Counted from the stretch's first letter, positions 18,397 to 26,441 are shown. The stretch: DNA of 64,000 nt from Clostridia bacterium (GCA_017463865.1 JAFTOI010000020.1:26251-90250); one strand, 5' to 3'. Notes: generated by a model from the letters alone, not told the origin. Translations and numbers: made by a program.

Positions 18397-18978
18397 TCAA
18401 TCCTCCGTTTTTTCGGGCTTTTCAGCCGCAATTTTTTTGCGCGTCGCGGCGTTGAGCGCCGCGCGAAGTGCGTCGGTATAGGGTGAGAAGGCCGCCTCTT
18501 CGGCGCCGTAGGTCAGCTGCAGGTCGTACTCGAGCGGCAGCCAGGTGCTGATGTCCGACTCGTTGTGCGCATGGAGCGCCTCCATCTTATCCAGCGCCAG
18601 GCAAAGCCGCGCCTCGAGCGAGGACTGCGTCTCGTATTCGTCAAACAGCGCGCTGAGCTTGGAGCGAGCCGGCTCGGGGAGGGTGTTCACCAGGCTGTCG
18701 ATGGCGCGGTCCTCGGTCTCCTCCTGCGCCTCGGTCTTGACAAAGGCGGGAATGTCACCGGTCACGGCCTCACCGAGGTCGTGGATGGCCGCAAAGGTGA
18801 GCAGCTTGCCCAAGTCGATGCCGGGGTACTCCTCGGCACAGAGATAGGCCATCAGCACCAGCCGCCAGCTGTGGTCGGCGACGCTCTCGCGGCGATCGGG
18901 CGCGGTATAGCAATGGCGCGGGATGACCTTCAGATTTCCCACGGCGGTGAGAAATTCGAGCAATTTTTCGGGCTGCAT
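18397..18978 (-). CDS. HD-domain hydrolase, YfbR/5'-deoxynucleotidase-like
   Basis: A 193-residue HD-superfamily phosphohydrolase. ESVADHSWRLVL and FAAIHDLGEAVTGDIP carry the metal-binding His and His-Asp pair, and LALDKMEALHAHNES supplies the distal Asp region. This matches the HD_3 / YfbR type that removes phosphate from deoxynucleoside monophosphates, which is an inference from the motif pattern. The gene is upstream of the metallo-hydrolase gene. Confidence 0.85.
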   Translation of the reverse strand: MQPEKLLEFLTAVGNLKVIPRHCYTAPDRRESVADHSWRLVLMAYLCAEEYPGIDLGKLLTFAAIHDLGEAVTGDIPAFVKTEAQEETEDRAIDSLVNTLPEPARSKLSALFDEYETQSSLEARLCLALDKMEALHAHNESDISTWLPLEYDLQLTYGAEEAAFSPYTDALRAALNAATRKKIAAEKPEKTED

Positions 18979-19065
18979 GGGGATCAGTTCCTTTCTGGAA
19001 AAATATCGTTGAGACCATTATACCAGATGAAGGTCGGATTTGCAATATTTTCGCACATAAATCCC

Positions 19066-19094
19066 TTGATTTCCCCCCACCGAACTGCTATAAT
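19066..19094 (+). promoter_or_regulatory. Promoter of the isomerase-like gene
   Basis: TTGATT (19066-19071), 17-base spacer, TATAAT (19089-19094) with TGC just before the -10; 33 bases before the ATG. Confidence 0.85.
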
Positions 19095-19127
19095 ACAAGT
19101 ACAATCCACCCAAAGGAGCGTGATCCC

Positions 19128-19898
19128 ATGCGTTTTGGCGTCTGCACCTCGCCCGACAAGCTGCCTCTGCTTGAGGCCGCGGGTTATGATTACTTCGAGT
19201 TCAACTTTTCCAAGCTGGCAACGATGAGCGAAGAAGAATTCGCCAATCTGCGCCGTAAGGTCGATGCATCCCCGCTGAAGGCCGAAACCTACAACGGCTT
19301 CTTCCCCGGCGACATGCCGCTTTATAACGGCTGTGATCTTGACCGCATTGCGGCGTACTGCGCGGTCGGGTTCTCGCGGGCCGAACAGCTGGGCGGGAAG
19401 ATCGCCGTACTGGGCAGCGGCAAGGCGCGCAGCTTCCCCGAGGGATACGATCCCGCCGAGGGCGCGGCGCAGTTTGTGCGCATCCTGCGCGTCTGCGGCG
19501 ACGCCGCCGCGCGCCACGGGATGATGATCGCTATCGAGCCGCTGCGCGCATGTGAGTGCGGCTACATCAACACCGTCGCCGATGGGCTGGCCGTCTGCCG
19601 TGCGGCCGATCACCCGGCGGTGCGTGTCTTGGCGGATTTCTTCCATATATATTCCAGCGGCGAGAGCTACGACGCCATTGAGGCGGCAGGCAATATGCTC
19701 ATTCACGTTCATCTCGCGCGCCCGAATGACGACCGCGCCATCCCCACCGCCGCCGACCTCGACGCCTGCCGCCCCTGGGCCGATCTGCTCCGCCGCGTCG
19801 GCTACGACGCCCGCATCAGTCTCGAAGGCAGCATGAAGCCTGATTTTGAAACGGCCATCACCGCGGTTTGGCCGGTGCTGGAGATGTTTGCAGAATAA
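19128..19898 (+). CDS. Sugar phosphate isomerase/epimerase family protein (TIM barrel)
   Basis: A 256-residue member of the xylose isomerase-like / AP endonuclease 2 superfamily. MRFGVCTSPDKLPLLEAAGYDYFEF is the first beta-alpha unit; metal-ligand strands are visible in MIAIEPLRACECGYINT (Glu), VLADFFHIYSSGES (Asp, His), MLIHVHLARPNDDRA (His) and ARISLEGSM (Glu). These fit a divalent-metal isomerase or epimerase. The substrate cannot be read from the sequence. Ribosome site AAAGGAGCGTGATCCC precedes the start. A repeat element separates it from the esterase gene downstream. Confidence 0.85.
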   Translation: MRFGVCTSPDKLPLLEAAGYDYFEFNFSKLATMSEEEFANLRRKVDASPLKAETYNGFFPGDMPLYNGCDLDRIAAYCAVGFSRAEQLGGKIAVLGSGKARSFPEGYDPAEGAAQFVRILRVCGDAAARHGMMIAIEPLRACECGYINTVADGLAVCRAADHPAVRVLADFFHIYSSGESYDAIEAAGNMLIHVHLARPNDDRAIPTAADLDACRPWADLLRRVGYDARISLEGSMKPDFETAITAVWPVLEMFAE

Positions 19899-19911
19899 CA
19901 ACGCGAAAATA

Positions 19912-20051
19912 CACCTCATCCGTCTTGGCCTTGTGGCCAAGACAGCCTTCCAGCTGAGCTTCGCTCAGCCCAAGGGGAAGGCTTACAACATGCAGCGACC
20001 CACAAGCATTCCCCTTGAGGGGAAGGTTGCACCGCAGGTGACGGATGAGGC
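19912..20051. repeat. Repeat family A, copy 1 (MITE-like)
   Basis: About 140 bp bounded by CACCTCATCCGTC and GACGGATGAGG. It contains CCAGCTGAGCTTCGCTCAGC and an inner palindrome around CCCCTTGAGGGGAAGG. Related copies are at 48604-48741 (same orientation) and 56172-56317 (inverted). No coding potential. Confidence 0.85.
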
Positions 20052-20099
20052 GGAATCCAGTCTATGTTAATATATTAGAGACAAAAAGGAGGCCCCACC

Positions 20100-21245
20100 A
20101 TGATCGACGAAAGCTACATGAACATCACCCGCTACGACGTCCTCGGCAAGCTGCCCGACCCCTTCCAGCGCGCTGACGGCAGCCGCCTTGCCTCGCCCGA
20201 TGAATGGGCCGAGCATCGCCGCGCGCTGTACAAGACCGCCGTCGAGCTTCAGTACGGCACCATGCCGCCCCCGCCCGAATTTCTCGAGCTGGAGCTGCTC
20301 TACCGCGGCAAGGAGACCGAGACCTACCGCATCACCACCGGCCGCCGCGACCATCCCATCAACTTCATGATGCGCATCATGAAGCCGGCCGGCAAGCCGG
20401 CGGCGCCCATGCCCGCCGTGGTCGACGGCGACCTCTGCTTCAACTATGCCTTCGACAAGGCGTGGTACACCGCCTTCACCAGCGAAAACATCTGCCTCGC
20501 CCTCTTCAACCGCACCGAGCTGGCTCACGACATCCAGCACGAGGGCCGCCGACAGGGTCAGCTGTACGCCGCCTACCCCGAGTACACCTTCGGCGCCCTC
20601 GGCGCCTGGGCGTGGGGCTACTCCCGCTGCGTCGACGCGCTGGAGAAGCTCGACTACATCGACAAATCCTGCATCGCCTTCACCGGCCATTCCCGCGGCG
20701 GCAAAACGGCGGCGCTCGCCGGCGCGCTGGACGAACGCGCCGCCATTGTCAACCCCAACGAGACCAACGCCGGCTCGTGCAGCTGCTACCGCATCCACAT
20801 GGCGGCCCTGGTCGACGGCGTCGAGAAGCGCAGCGAGACCCTCGCCGACCTCTGGCGCAACTTCGACTTCTGGCTCGGCCCGCAGATGGGCGACTACACC
20901 CAGCGCGAGAACGAGCTCCCCTTCGACTGCCACTTTCTCAAGGCCCTCATCGCCCCGCGCACCCTCTTCCTCTCGGAGGCGGCCGACGACCTGTGGGGCA
21001 GCCCCATCGGTGCGTGGATGACCACGCAGGCGGTGGGCGAGGTGTACAAGTTCCTCGGTGCGCCCGAGAACCTCATCTGGTACTTCCGCCCCGGCCCGCA
21101 CTTCCATGATCTCGAGGACGTCCGCCGGCTCATCAACGTCATCAAGCATAAGTATGAGGGCAAGCCGCTCGAGGAGGGCTTCTTCCGCACGCCGTTTGTG
21201 CAGCCTGAGCTGATCTACGACTGGAAAGCGCCCGAATCCAAATAA
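20100..21245 (+). CDS. Alpha/beta hydrolase, CE15-like esterase
   Basis: A 381-residue cytoplasmic alpha/beta hydrolase without a signal peptide. The nucleophile elbow CIAFTGHSRGGKTAALAGALDERAAIVNPNE resembles carbohydrate esterase family 15 (4-O-methyl-glucuronoyl methylesterase), with Ser in G-H-S-R-G-G; given here in parts: GHSRGGKTAALAGALDE. A late His in RPGPHFHDLED completes the likely triad, and ETNAGSCSCYR is another CE15-like feature. A role in trimming hemicellulose-lignin esters or related sugar esters is possible; intracellular location suggests action on small imported esters. AAAGGAGGCCCCACC precedes the ATG. It is followed by a long inverted-repeat element. Confidence 0.8.
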   Translation: MIDESYMNITRYDVLGKLPDPFQRADGSRLASPDEWAEHRRALYKTAVELQYGTMPPPPEFLELELLYRGKETETYRITTGRRDHPINFMMRIMKPAGKPAAPMPAVVDGDLCFNYAFDKAWYTAFTSENICLALFNRTELAHDIQHEGRRQGQLYAAYPEYTFGALGAWAWGYSRCVDALEKLDYIDKSCIAFTGHSRGGKTAALAGALDERAAIVNPNETNAGSCSCYRIHMAALVDGVEKRSETLADLWRNFDFWLGPQMGDYTQRENELPFDCHFLKALIAPRTLFLSEAADDLWGSPIGAWMTTQAVGEVYKFLGAPENLIWYFRPGPHFHDLEDVRRLINVIKHKYEGKPLEEGFFRTPFVQPELIYDWKAPESK

Positions 21246-21255
21246 GTACAGTAAA

Positions 21256-21690
21256 ATGCAGACCGCCCATGCGGGCAATGTCATGAACTCAAGAAATTCA
21301 CCATAACAATTCTGCTGTGTGAAGCTTTTCGCGCTCCCGCGCGACCAGAGGGCGGGAACCATCTCAAACGCCGAAGTTTCCCGCCCTCTGGACTCCCACC
21401 TTCCTTGGCTTGGCGCGCTATCCCATGACAAAAATCAGCCCCGAAACGTATGTTTCGGGGCAATTTTTATGAACACTGGGATCACGCCAGCCAAGGAGAT
21501 TGGGGGTGGAGGGGGTTAGGGGACGAGGTTGGTTTACCAACCTTGTGACTTGGCAAAGCCAAGTCGGGAACTCTTGGCGTCTGAGATGGTCCTTTCCCCC
21601 TCCTCGCGCGGGAGCGCGAAAAGGTTAGCGCGAAACAATCCTGCTATTACCAAACCTTAAGTTCATGACATTGGCCCATGCGGTCTGCAT
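21256..21690. repeat. Repeat family C: 435-bp long inverted-repeat element
   Basis: The ends (21256-21288 and 21660-21690) are nearly perfect inverted copies beginning ATGCAGACCGC. Inside, TTTTCGCGCTCCCGCGCGA at about 21321-21340 is matched by its complement near 21605-21626, and the segments around CCATCTCAAACGCCGAAG and CTTGGCGTCTGAGATGG also pair. The centre is a hairpin with CCCCGAAAC/GTTTCGGGG near 21440-21465. No protein of note is encoded; this is a fold-back or MITE-like element between the esterase and spoVAC genes. Confidence 0.75.
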
Positions 21691-21696
21691 TTTTGC

Positions 21697-22140
21697 TCAG
21701 ATCATCGTCCACACCCAATAGATCGCCCCATATACCGCCCCGGCAAGCGTGGCGTAGAGCAGCACCGGCCCCGCGACGGTGAAGATCTTCGCGCCAACGC
21801 CCAACACCCAGCCCTCGGCCTTGTTGTCGATGGCCGGTGATACGACCGCGTTGGCAAATCCGGTGATGGGCACCAGCGTCCCCGCACCGGCGCGCTTGGC
21901 GATGTCGTCGAAGACGCCGAGCCCGGTCAGCAGCGCCGCCAGAAAGACCAGCGTCACCGCCGTCGTCGTGCCGGCATCCTCCTTGTCCAGTCCCCAATAT
22001 TGATACAGCGTCGTCAGCCCCTGCGCGCCGCAGCAGATACCCCCGCCAACGAAAAACGCCCAGACGCAGTTTTTCAGACAGGGCGATTTCTTCGCGCGCT
22101 TCTCAGCGTAATCGGCGTAGGTCGTTTTGTTGATGTTCAT
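21697..22140 (-). CDS. spoVAC: Stage V sporulation protein AC
   Basis: SpoVAC is an inner-membrane protein of the spore; it forms a mechanosensitive channel involved in dipicolinic acid movement in sporulation and germination. The 147-residue product has the family core PITGFANAVVSPAIDNKAEG and WVLGVGAKIFTVAGPVLLY and about four membrane segments. The ATG at 22140 is preceded by AAAGGGAGGGATCGT. In most spore formers spoVAC is followed by spoVAD and spoVAE; neither is adjacent, so this copy stands alone here. Confidence 0.9.
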   Translation of the reverse strand: MNINKTTYADYAEKRAKKSPCLKNCVWAFFVGGGICCGAQGLTTLYQYWGLDKEDAGTTTAVTLVFLAALLTGLGVFDDIAKRAGAGTLVPITGFANAVVSPAIDNKAEGWVLGVGAKIFTVAGPVLLYATLAGAVYGAIYWVWTMI

Positions 22141-22219
22141 ACGATCCCTCCCTTTGCCCTTATTTTCCCCCGCCGCGCAAAAATTTATGTAGCCGAAGTG
22201 TAAACATTTGCGCCGCCGT

Positions 22220-22248
22220 TTGACTTTTGGCGTGCGGTGCTGTATAAT
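22220..22248 (+). promoter_or_regulatory. Promoter of the zinc-ribbon gene
   Basis: TTGACT (22220-22225), 17-base spacer, TATAAT (22243-22248), 36 bases before the ATG. Confidence 0.85.
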
Positions 22249-22284
22249 AATAGGTAGTTGATTTGCCCAAAGGAGGATCATATC

Positions 22285-22692
22285 ATGGCAAACTGGGATA
22301 AATTCTGCGACACCGTGTCCAACACCGCAAACAAAGCCGCCGCCAAGGCCGGCGAGCTCACCGACGTGATGAAGCTCAAATACAAGCTCCACCAGACCAA
22401 GACCGAGCTGCGCGAGACCTACGAAAAGATCGGCCGCTTGACCTACGACCAGCTGCACTTCGGCCACGACCGGGCCGTCGAGATCGACAAGCTGCTCCCC
22501 GAGGTGGGCAAACTCCGCGACCGTATCCGCCGCCTCGGCGCCGCCATCGCAAAAGAAGACAACGCCGTCTACTGCGCCAACTGCGGCACCAAGCTTGAAT
22601 CAGACATGAGCTACTGCCCCGGCTGCGGCCAAAAGCAGACCCGCCCCGAAACGGCAGAGACCACCGAACCCGTCTCCGCCGACGAAGTGTAA
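22285..22692 (+). CDS. Zinc-ribbon domain protein, function unknown
   Basis: A 135-residue soluble protein. Residues 1-90 are helical and charged (MANWDKFCDTVSNTANKAAA, then a probable coiled coil with KTELRETYEKIG and VGKLRDRIRRLGAAI). The C-terminus is a zinc ribbon, YCANCGTKLESDMSYCPGCG, with four cysteines. AAAGGAGGATCATATC supports the ATG at 22285. Proteins of this build are common in Clostridia; no function is known to me. Confidence 0.8.
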   Translation: MANWDKFCDTVSNTANKAAAKAGELTDVMKLKYKLHQTKTELRETYEKIGRLTYDQLHFGHDRAVEIDKLLPEVGKLRDRIRRLGAAIAKEDNAVYCANCGTKLESDMSYCPGCGQKQTRPETAETTEPVSADEV

Positions 22693-22795
22693 AGGCGGCA
22701 AGCCGCCAGCCAAGGAAAGGGGGTGCCGGGGGAGAAACTTCGGCGTTTGAGTTGGTCCTCCCCCGGCTCGCGCGGGAGCGCGAAAAGTCCCGCTG
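22692..22795. repeat. Repeat family C, single arm
   Basis: GCCAGCCAAGGAAAGGGGG, ACTTCGGCGTTTGAGTTGG and CTCGCGCGGGAGCGCGAAAAG match one arm of the long inverted-repeat element at 21256-21690. It lies right after the zinc-ribbon gene. The remaining bases up to the rplM promoter (22796-22914) show no gene. Confidence 0.7.
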
Positions 22796-22914
22796 AAGCC
22801 GAAAAAAAATGTAAATCACCCGCGAGGAATCCCCCTCAATTTGCGAGAAAATCGAAGAATTCGCGAGCTTCCCCCACGCTAAATTAAAATATTCGGATTT
22901 TTTCAAAAAAATGC

Positions 22915-22952
22915 TTGACAAGCCTGCTTAGTTGTGGTATACTAAGCAGGCT
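22915..22952 (+). promoter_or_regulatory. rplM-rpsI promoter with overlapping 11-bp dyad
   Basis: TTGACA (22915-22920), 17-base spacer, TATACT (22938-22943). A perfect inverted repeat AGCCTGCTTAG (22921-22931) / CTAAGCAGGCT (22942-22952) occupies the spacer and the -10 region, so it could be an operator at the DNA level. Confidence 0.85.
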
Positions 22953-22993
22953 GAAATTTTATCAACAAAATGTTTCTATGGAGGAAATTCGCA

Positions 22994-23422
22994 ATGTCCA
23001 CTTTTATGGCGAAAAAAGAAACCATTGAGCGCAAGTGGTACGTGATCGACGCTGCCGGCAAGCCCCTCGGCAAGACCGCTGTCGCCGCCGCTACTATTCT
23101 CAGAGGCAAGCATCGCCCCGAGTTCACGCCTCACGTCGACTGCGGTGAGTTCGTGATCATCATCAACGCTAAAGACGCCGTCCTGACCGGCAAGAAGCTG
23201 ACCCAGAAGTACTACCGCCGTCACTCCGGCTACATCGGCGGCCTGAAGGAAGTCCAGTACAAGACCCTGATGGCTACCCGTCCTGAGCTGGCTATGGAGC
23301 TGGCTGTCAAGGGTATGCTTCCGCATAACACCCTCGGCCGCACCGCAGCTACCCGCCTGAAGGTCTACGCAGGCGCCGAGCACAAGCAGCAGGCACAGCA
23401 GCCCGTGCCCTACGAAGCTTGA
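22994..23422 (+). CDS. rplM: 50S ribosomal protein L13
   Basis: A 142-residue L13, an early-assembly protein of the large subunit. [18 protein letters not shown] and [19 protein letters not shown] are typical, as is the [11 protein letters not shown] motif. The ATG at 22994 follows ATGGAGGAAATTCGCA. It is co-transcribed with rpsI 24 bases downstream, the standard rplM-rpsI pair. Confidence 0.98.
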   Translation: MSTFMAKKETIERKWYVIDAAGKPLGKTAVAAATILRGKHRPEFTPHVDCGEFVIIINAKDAVLTGKKLTQKYYRRHSGYIGGLKEVQYKTLMATRPELAMELAVKGMLPHNTLGRTAATRLKVYAGAEHKQQAQQPVPYEA

Positions 23423-23446
23423 GAACAGGAAAGGATGGTATAACTG

Positions 23447-23848
23447 ATGTACACTAGTGCAAAGCCCTACTTCTACGGCACCGGCAGAAGAAAGAAGTCG
23501 GTTGCTCGCGTCCGTATCGTTCCCGGCACCGGCGCGATCACCATCAACGGCAAGGACATCGACGCCTACTTCGGCCTCGAGACCCTGAACCTCATCGTCA
23601 ACCAGCCCTTCGGCGCTACCGGCACCACCGGCAAGTTTGACATCATCGCCACCGTCACCGGCGGCGGTCTCTCCGGCCAGGCCGGCGCGATCCGTCACGG
23701 TCTCGCCCGCGCACTCTGCCAGGCTGACGAGAACTATCGTCCCGCCCTCAAGGCAGCAGGTTTCCTGACCCGCGACCCTCGTATGAAGGAAAGAAAGAAG
23801 TACGGTCTCAAGGCCGCACGCCGCGCAAGCCAGTTCTCCAAGAGATAA
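23447..23848 (+). CDS. rpsI: 30S ribosomal protein S9
   Basis: A 133-residue S9; [17 protein letters not shown] at the start and the basic C-terminal tail ending in QFSKR, which reaches the ribosomal P site, are diagnostic. The last 13 bases including the stop (23836-23848) form one copy of the attachment-site repeat of the integrative element inserted here; the coding sequence is preserved. AGGAAAGGATGGTATAACTG precedes the ATG. Confidence 0.98.
   Translation: MYTSAKPYFYGTGRRKKSVARVRIVPGTGAITINGKDIDAYFGLETLNLIVNQPFGATGTTGKFDIIATVTGGGLSGQAGAIRHGLARALCQADENYRPALKAAGFLTRDPRMKERKKYGLKAARRASQFSKR
23836..23848 (+). repeat. attL core (direct repeat, left)
   Basis: CTCCAAGAGATAA, overlapping the last codons and stop of rpsI; identical to 32549-32561. 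Confidence 0.85.
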
Positions 23849-23871
23849 TCTGGGAACACTACTATTGTTCA

Positions 23872-23908
23872 AAAAACCCCGAAACCACTATGGTTTCGGG
23901 GTTTTTAT
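23872..23908 (+). terminator. Terminator after rpsI, supplied by the element
   Basis: A 15-bp stem (23873-23887 with 23891-23905) followed by TTTTTATTT. It lies inside the element, 24 bases after the rpsI stop, and so replaces the displaced host terminator at 32613-32645. Confidence 0.93.
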
Positions 23909-23926
23909 TTGTTTATGAAAATATGA

Positions 23927-23947
23927 CTTGGTGCAAACTTGGTGCAA
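23927..23947 (+). repeat. Left arm-type repeat
   Basis: Two tandem copies of CTTGGTGCAA(A). The same 21 bases occur at 32414-32434 near the other end of the element. Probable binding sites for the N-terminal domain of the integrase. Confidence 0.65.
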
Positions 23948-23998
23948 AACGCTATGCGATGATAGCAAACGATATAAAACAATATGGGAAGTTTGCTC

Positions 23999-24907
23999 TT
24001 ATTTGCCAATTTCGAGACCATCCCACCCGTCTTTCTTCAAAAGTGCGCTGGCGTAGTTTCGGCTGAATGAATAATAGAAGCAGTCAAACAAGATGCGGTC
24101 ATCGGGGCGATTGGAGCATTGAATGGTATAACCCTCGTTTCTGAGTACGGCTTCCATCTCCTCTGCGTTCAGACCGATGTAGAAGCCCACATTACACAAA
24201 AACAGCTTTCCATACACACGGCGTTTGTCTTCTTCCTTGTTCTTGGAAAAGGAATAGAAGACATTTTTGTTTATATGGTTCTCTCGAATATCAGCAATCA
24301 GATAGTCGGATATGGTTCTGCTCTCGGCTGGCTTCAGCTTTCGTTCTACCGTTTGCCATTTACCACGCTTAATCTCCCGAAGCACTTTCTTTATATCCAT
24401 CTTGTTTATCTGTTCGGCTTTTTCAAGAATATTTACCTTATATGTAATAGTCTCCAACGACAGCTGGTTGATAATGGCATGTAAGGCTTCACGCTTGCCC
24501 GATTTGAAGCTGGCTATATTCTTTGAGTATTGCTTAACCCTATCAGCTTCTCTGTTAATGCTCTTGGATATTAAGTGGCTGGTTGTGTTCTCCAACTGTA
24601 ATTGTTCAACATCAGCGGTAATGTCAATTTCCTCGCCATCGCTGGTGATAGCCACATATCGGGGGAACTTTAGCACGGACAGTTTGAGTGCTCTATCAAA
24701 CTGTGCGCTTGTCATTGTTCCCTTATGAGCATTGAAGAACTCTATATACTCCTTACAGAACTCAGCAACGGCTTCTTGGTACCGATAGGGGTACTCAGTA
24801 TAAATCGGTCTGTCGCTCGGCTGAATGGCTGTGCGACATTGCTTTATCCAGCGTGATAACTGGGTGAGATTAAGGTTCTCTATATCAACTTGAAACAACT
24901 CGTTCAT
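23999..24907 (-). CDS. Hypothetical protein of the integrative element
   Basis: A 302-residue soluble, mostly helical protein that I do not recognise. The start MNELFQVDIENLNLTQLSRWI follows AGGAGGATTTTGCT. The central part (residues 100-200) is basic and likely coiled (REIKRGKWQTVERKLKPAE). The C-terminal 70 residues (LFLCNVGFYIGLNAEEMEAV, then SNRPDDRILFDCFYY) resemble the repeated helical module found at the C-termini of many clostridial proteins of the pattern LGL..EE...LL...G......R.D. It is transcribed away from the recombinase genes. A regulatory role is possible but unproven. Confidence 0.6.
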   Translation of the reverse strand: MNELFQVDIENLNLTQLSRWIKQCRTAIQPSDRPIYTEYPYRYQEAVAEFCKEYIEFFNAHKGTMTSAQFDRALKLSVLKFPRYVAITSDGEEIDITADVEQLQLENTTSHLISKSINREADRVKQYSKNIASFKSGKREALHAIINQLSLETITYKVNILEKAEQINKMDIKKVLREIKRGKWQTVERKLKPAESRTISDYLIADIRENHINKNVFYSFSKNKEEDKRRVYGKLFLCNVGFYIGLNAEEMEAVLRNEGYTIQCSNRPDDRILFDCFYYSFSRNYASALLKKDGWDGLEIGK

Positions 24908-24976
24908 AGCAAAATCCTCCTAACAATAATAATTATATATTAAATATTCTCAAAAGTCAATATAACTGCTCCTATT

Positions 24977-25010
24977 GATAGGAATAGCATTGGCTGAAAG
25001 TCTTGATTTT
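24977..25010 (+). promoter_or_regulatory. Shared regulatory-type element, copy 1
   Basis: GATAGGAATAGCA followed by TTGGCTGAAAGTCTTGATTTT closely matches 28669-28704 upstream of xis (GATAGGAATAGCA then AAGGCTGGAACCCTTGTCTTT). Both lie in long noncoding leaders in the same orientation. Confidence 0.5.
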
Positions 25011-25153
25011 CAACGGATAATATCGCATAATCTGTGTGTCAGCTGGCTTGTTCCTTGAAAACTGAATAGCGTTGTGAGGCATAGAGTTATATTCAACATC
25101 GGATTTCAGTATCATATATCAATATGAAAAACTTAGTCGAAAGAAAGGAGAGT

Positions 25154-25309
25154 ATGACAGCGATTGGGATATTGAGCCAATCGCTACAATTTAGTAGGTA
25201 CTATGTGAAGAAACGGCGAAGCCGCCGCTTCTTCACATATTCCGAGAGCATTTTGTATCAGTTATGGGTTATGCCCTTTTCCCAGCCAAAGGCGAAAAAG
25301 TGGTTTTAG
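25154..25309 (+). CDS. Possible small basic protein or leader ORF
   Basis: A 51-residue frame, MTAIGILSQSLQFSRYYVKK onwards, with a good ribosome site (GAAAGGAGAGT). It overlaps a perfect 11-bp hairpin (25202-25212 with 25229-25239) and ends 22 bases before the recombinase gene. It could be a basic DNA-binding peptide or a leader peptide controlling the recombinase. No family recognised. Confidence 0.4.
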   Translation: MTAIGILSQSLQFSRYYVKKRRSRRFFTYSESILYQLWVMPFSQPKAKKWF

Positions 25310-25331
25310 ACTTAACTAAGGGGGTGCGAGA

Positions 25332-26243
25332 ATGGGTCGCAAAAGTAAAAACATCAAGATTGAATTGAACCGTCGTATTGATGAACTGCTCCGTATTGGG
25401 GAGAAGAAAATCAAGGACGATAAGACCAATCCGAACAGGGCTGAGGGGATTCATTCCATCCGCACTGCCGATACATACCGAAGCATAGCAAACAGCTTTG
25501 CTGACTTTCTCAAAGGTCAAGGGGTTAGGACAATGGCTGAGATAGAAAGGCAGCATATAGAGGACTATATGCTCAGTCGCTCGGCCTTGTCTGCCTACAC
25601 CCACAGTAGAGACCTGTCAGCAATCAACAAGCTGTTGGATACCAGGTATACGCCGAGAGACTTCGGCTTCCAAGATAGAAAGCACTCACACATCACTAAC
25701 AACCGAGGTACGGCACTATACGACACCTCAGAAGCCAAGCGAAACCGAGAGCAGATTGAGTTTGTAAGGGCAACAGGCATACGCAGACAGTCCATTGCCA
25801 CCATCACCCCCGAACAGGCGGTACGAAACGCAAGCGGTCAAGTCATTGGCTTCCATCTCATAGAGAAAGGCGGCAGGGAGCGAAACTGCGTTGTGCTGGA
25901 ACAGGAGCGACCAAGGATAACCGAGCTTGTCAATCAGAAGATTGCGGAGCAAGGTGCTACTGCTCCAATGTTCCGAGCTGTTGACAGCAACGCCAACCCA
26001 CATTACGCACGACGCGAGTACGCACAGGCTTTATATGCTGATTTGAAGCAGGCACACGAAGATGGGCGTGATTACTACGATGGCTACAGAAGCAAGTTCA
26101 TCAACGAGCAGGCTCTTGAAAAGGCTATCAGTCGATACAACAATGAGGTTGTACGGGGATATGAGCGTGATGTGATGGCAGAGGTGTCTCAGAACATGGG
26201 GCACAACCGCATAGATGTGATAATATACCACTACTTAAACTAA
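25332..26243 (+). CDS. Tyrosine recombinase (second recombinase of the element)
   Basis: A 303-residue protein with an N-terminal SAM-like core-binding region (TADTYRSIANSFADFLKGQG) and a catalytic domain. The catalytic set can be traced: Arg in ATGIRRQSIATIT, Lys in LIEKGGRERNC, His-x-x-Arg in HYARREYA, Gly-His in SQNMGHNRIDV and Tyr in IIYHYLN at the very C-terminus. It lacks an arm-binding AP2 domain and is not next to xis. It might resolve element dimers, or assist integration. GGGGGTGCGAG precedes the ATG. Confidence 0.75.
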   Translation: MGRKSKNIKIELNRRIDELLRIGEKKIKDDKTNPNRAEGIHSIRTADTYRSIANSFADFLKGQGVRTMAEIERQHIEDYMLSRSALSAYTHSRDLSAINKLLDTRYTPRDFGFQDRKHSHITNNRGTALYDTSEAKRNREQIEFVRATGIRRQSIATITPEQAVRNASGQVIGFHLIEKGGRERNCVVLEQERPRITELVNQKIAEQGATAPMFRAVDSNANPHYARREYAQALYADLKQAHEDGRDYYDGYRSKFINEQALEKAISRYNNEVVRGYERDVMAEVSQNMGHNRIDVIIYHYLN

Positions 26244-26318
26244 TTGGTGTTATATCCCTCTTTTCTTTGTCGTAGAATGAAATATAAGATACAAACTTGT
26301 CAAAGATTGGAGGGCAAT

Positions 26319-26441
26319 ATGATTTTATCGTATGATGAAGAACTGTTCCTCTCAACCGTTATGGCAGAGGAGTTTGAAAAATCCTTTTCCGAATGGATTG
26401 AGCATATGGAACAGGATTATTCCGCTGTGGCAAGGGCGTAA
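26319..26441 (+). CDS. Small acidic ORF (40 residues), hypothetical
   Basis: MILSYDEELFLSTVMAEEFE to the C-terminus DYSAVARA, with GGAGGGCAAT before the ATG. It lies between the recombinase gene and a terminator, so it is probably the last gene of that transcript. No family recognised. Confidence 0.5.
   Translation: MILSYDEELFLSTVMAEEFEKSFSEWIEHMEQDYSAVARA

Noticed and set aside
18984-19940. Minus-strand ORF opposite the isomerase-like gene
   Set aside because: The plus strand has a consensus promoter, ribosome site and TIM-barrel motifs.
23927-23947. CRISPR-like tandem repeat
   Set aside because: Only two units of about 11 bases without spacers; fits integrase arm sites better. I saw no CRISPR array or cas gene in the window.
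25053-25069. rRNA-leader-like TTCCTTGAAAACTGAAT
   Set aside because: Similar to Firmicutes rRNA spacer sequence, but isolated, with no rRNA or tRNA gene around; treated as chance or a remnant.
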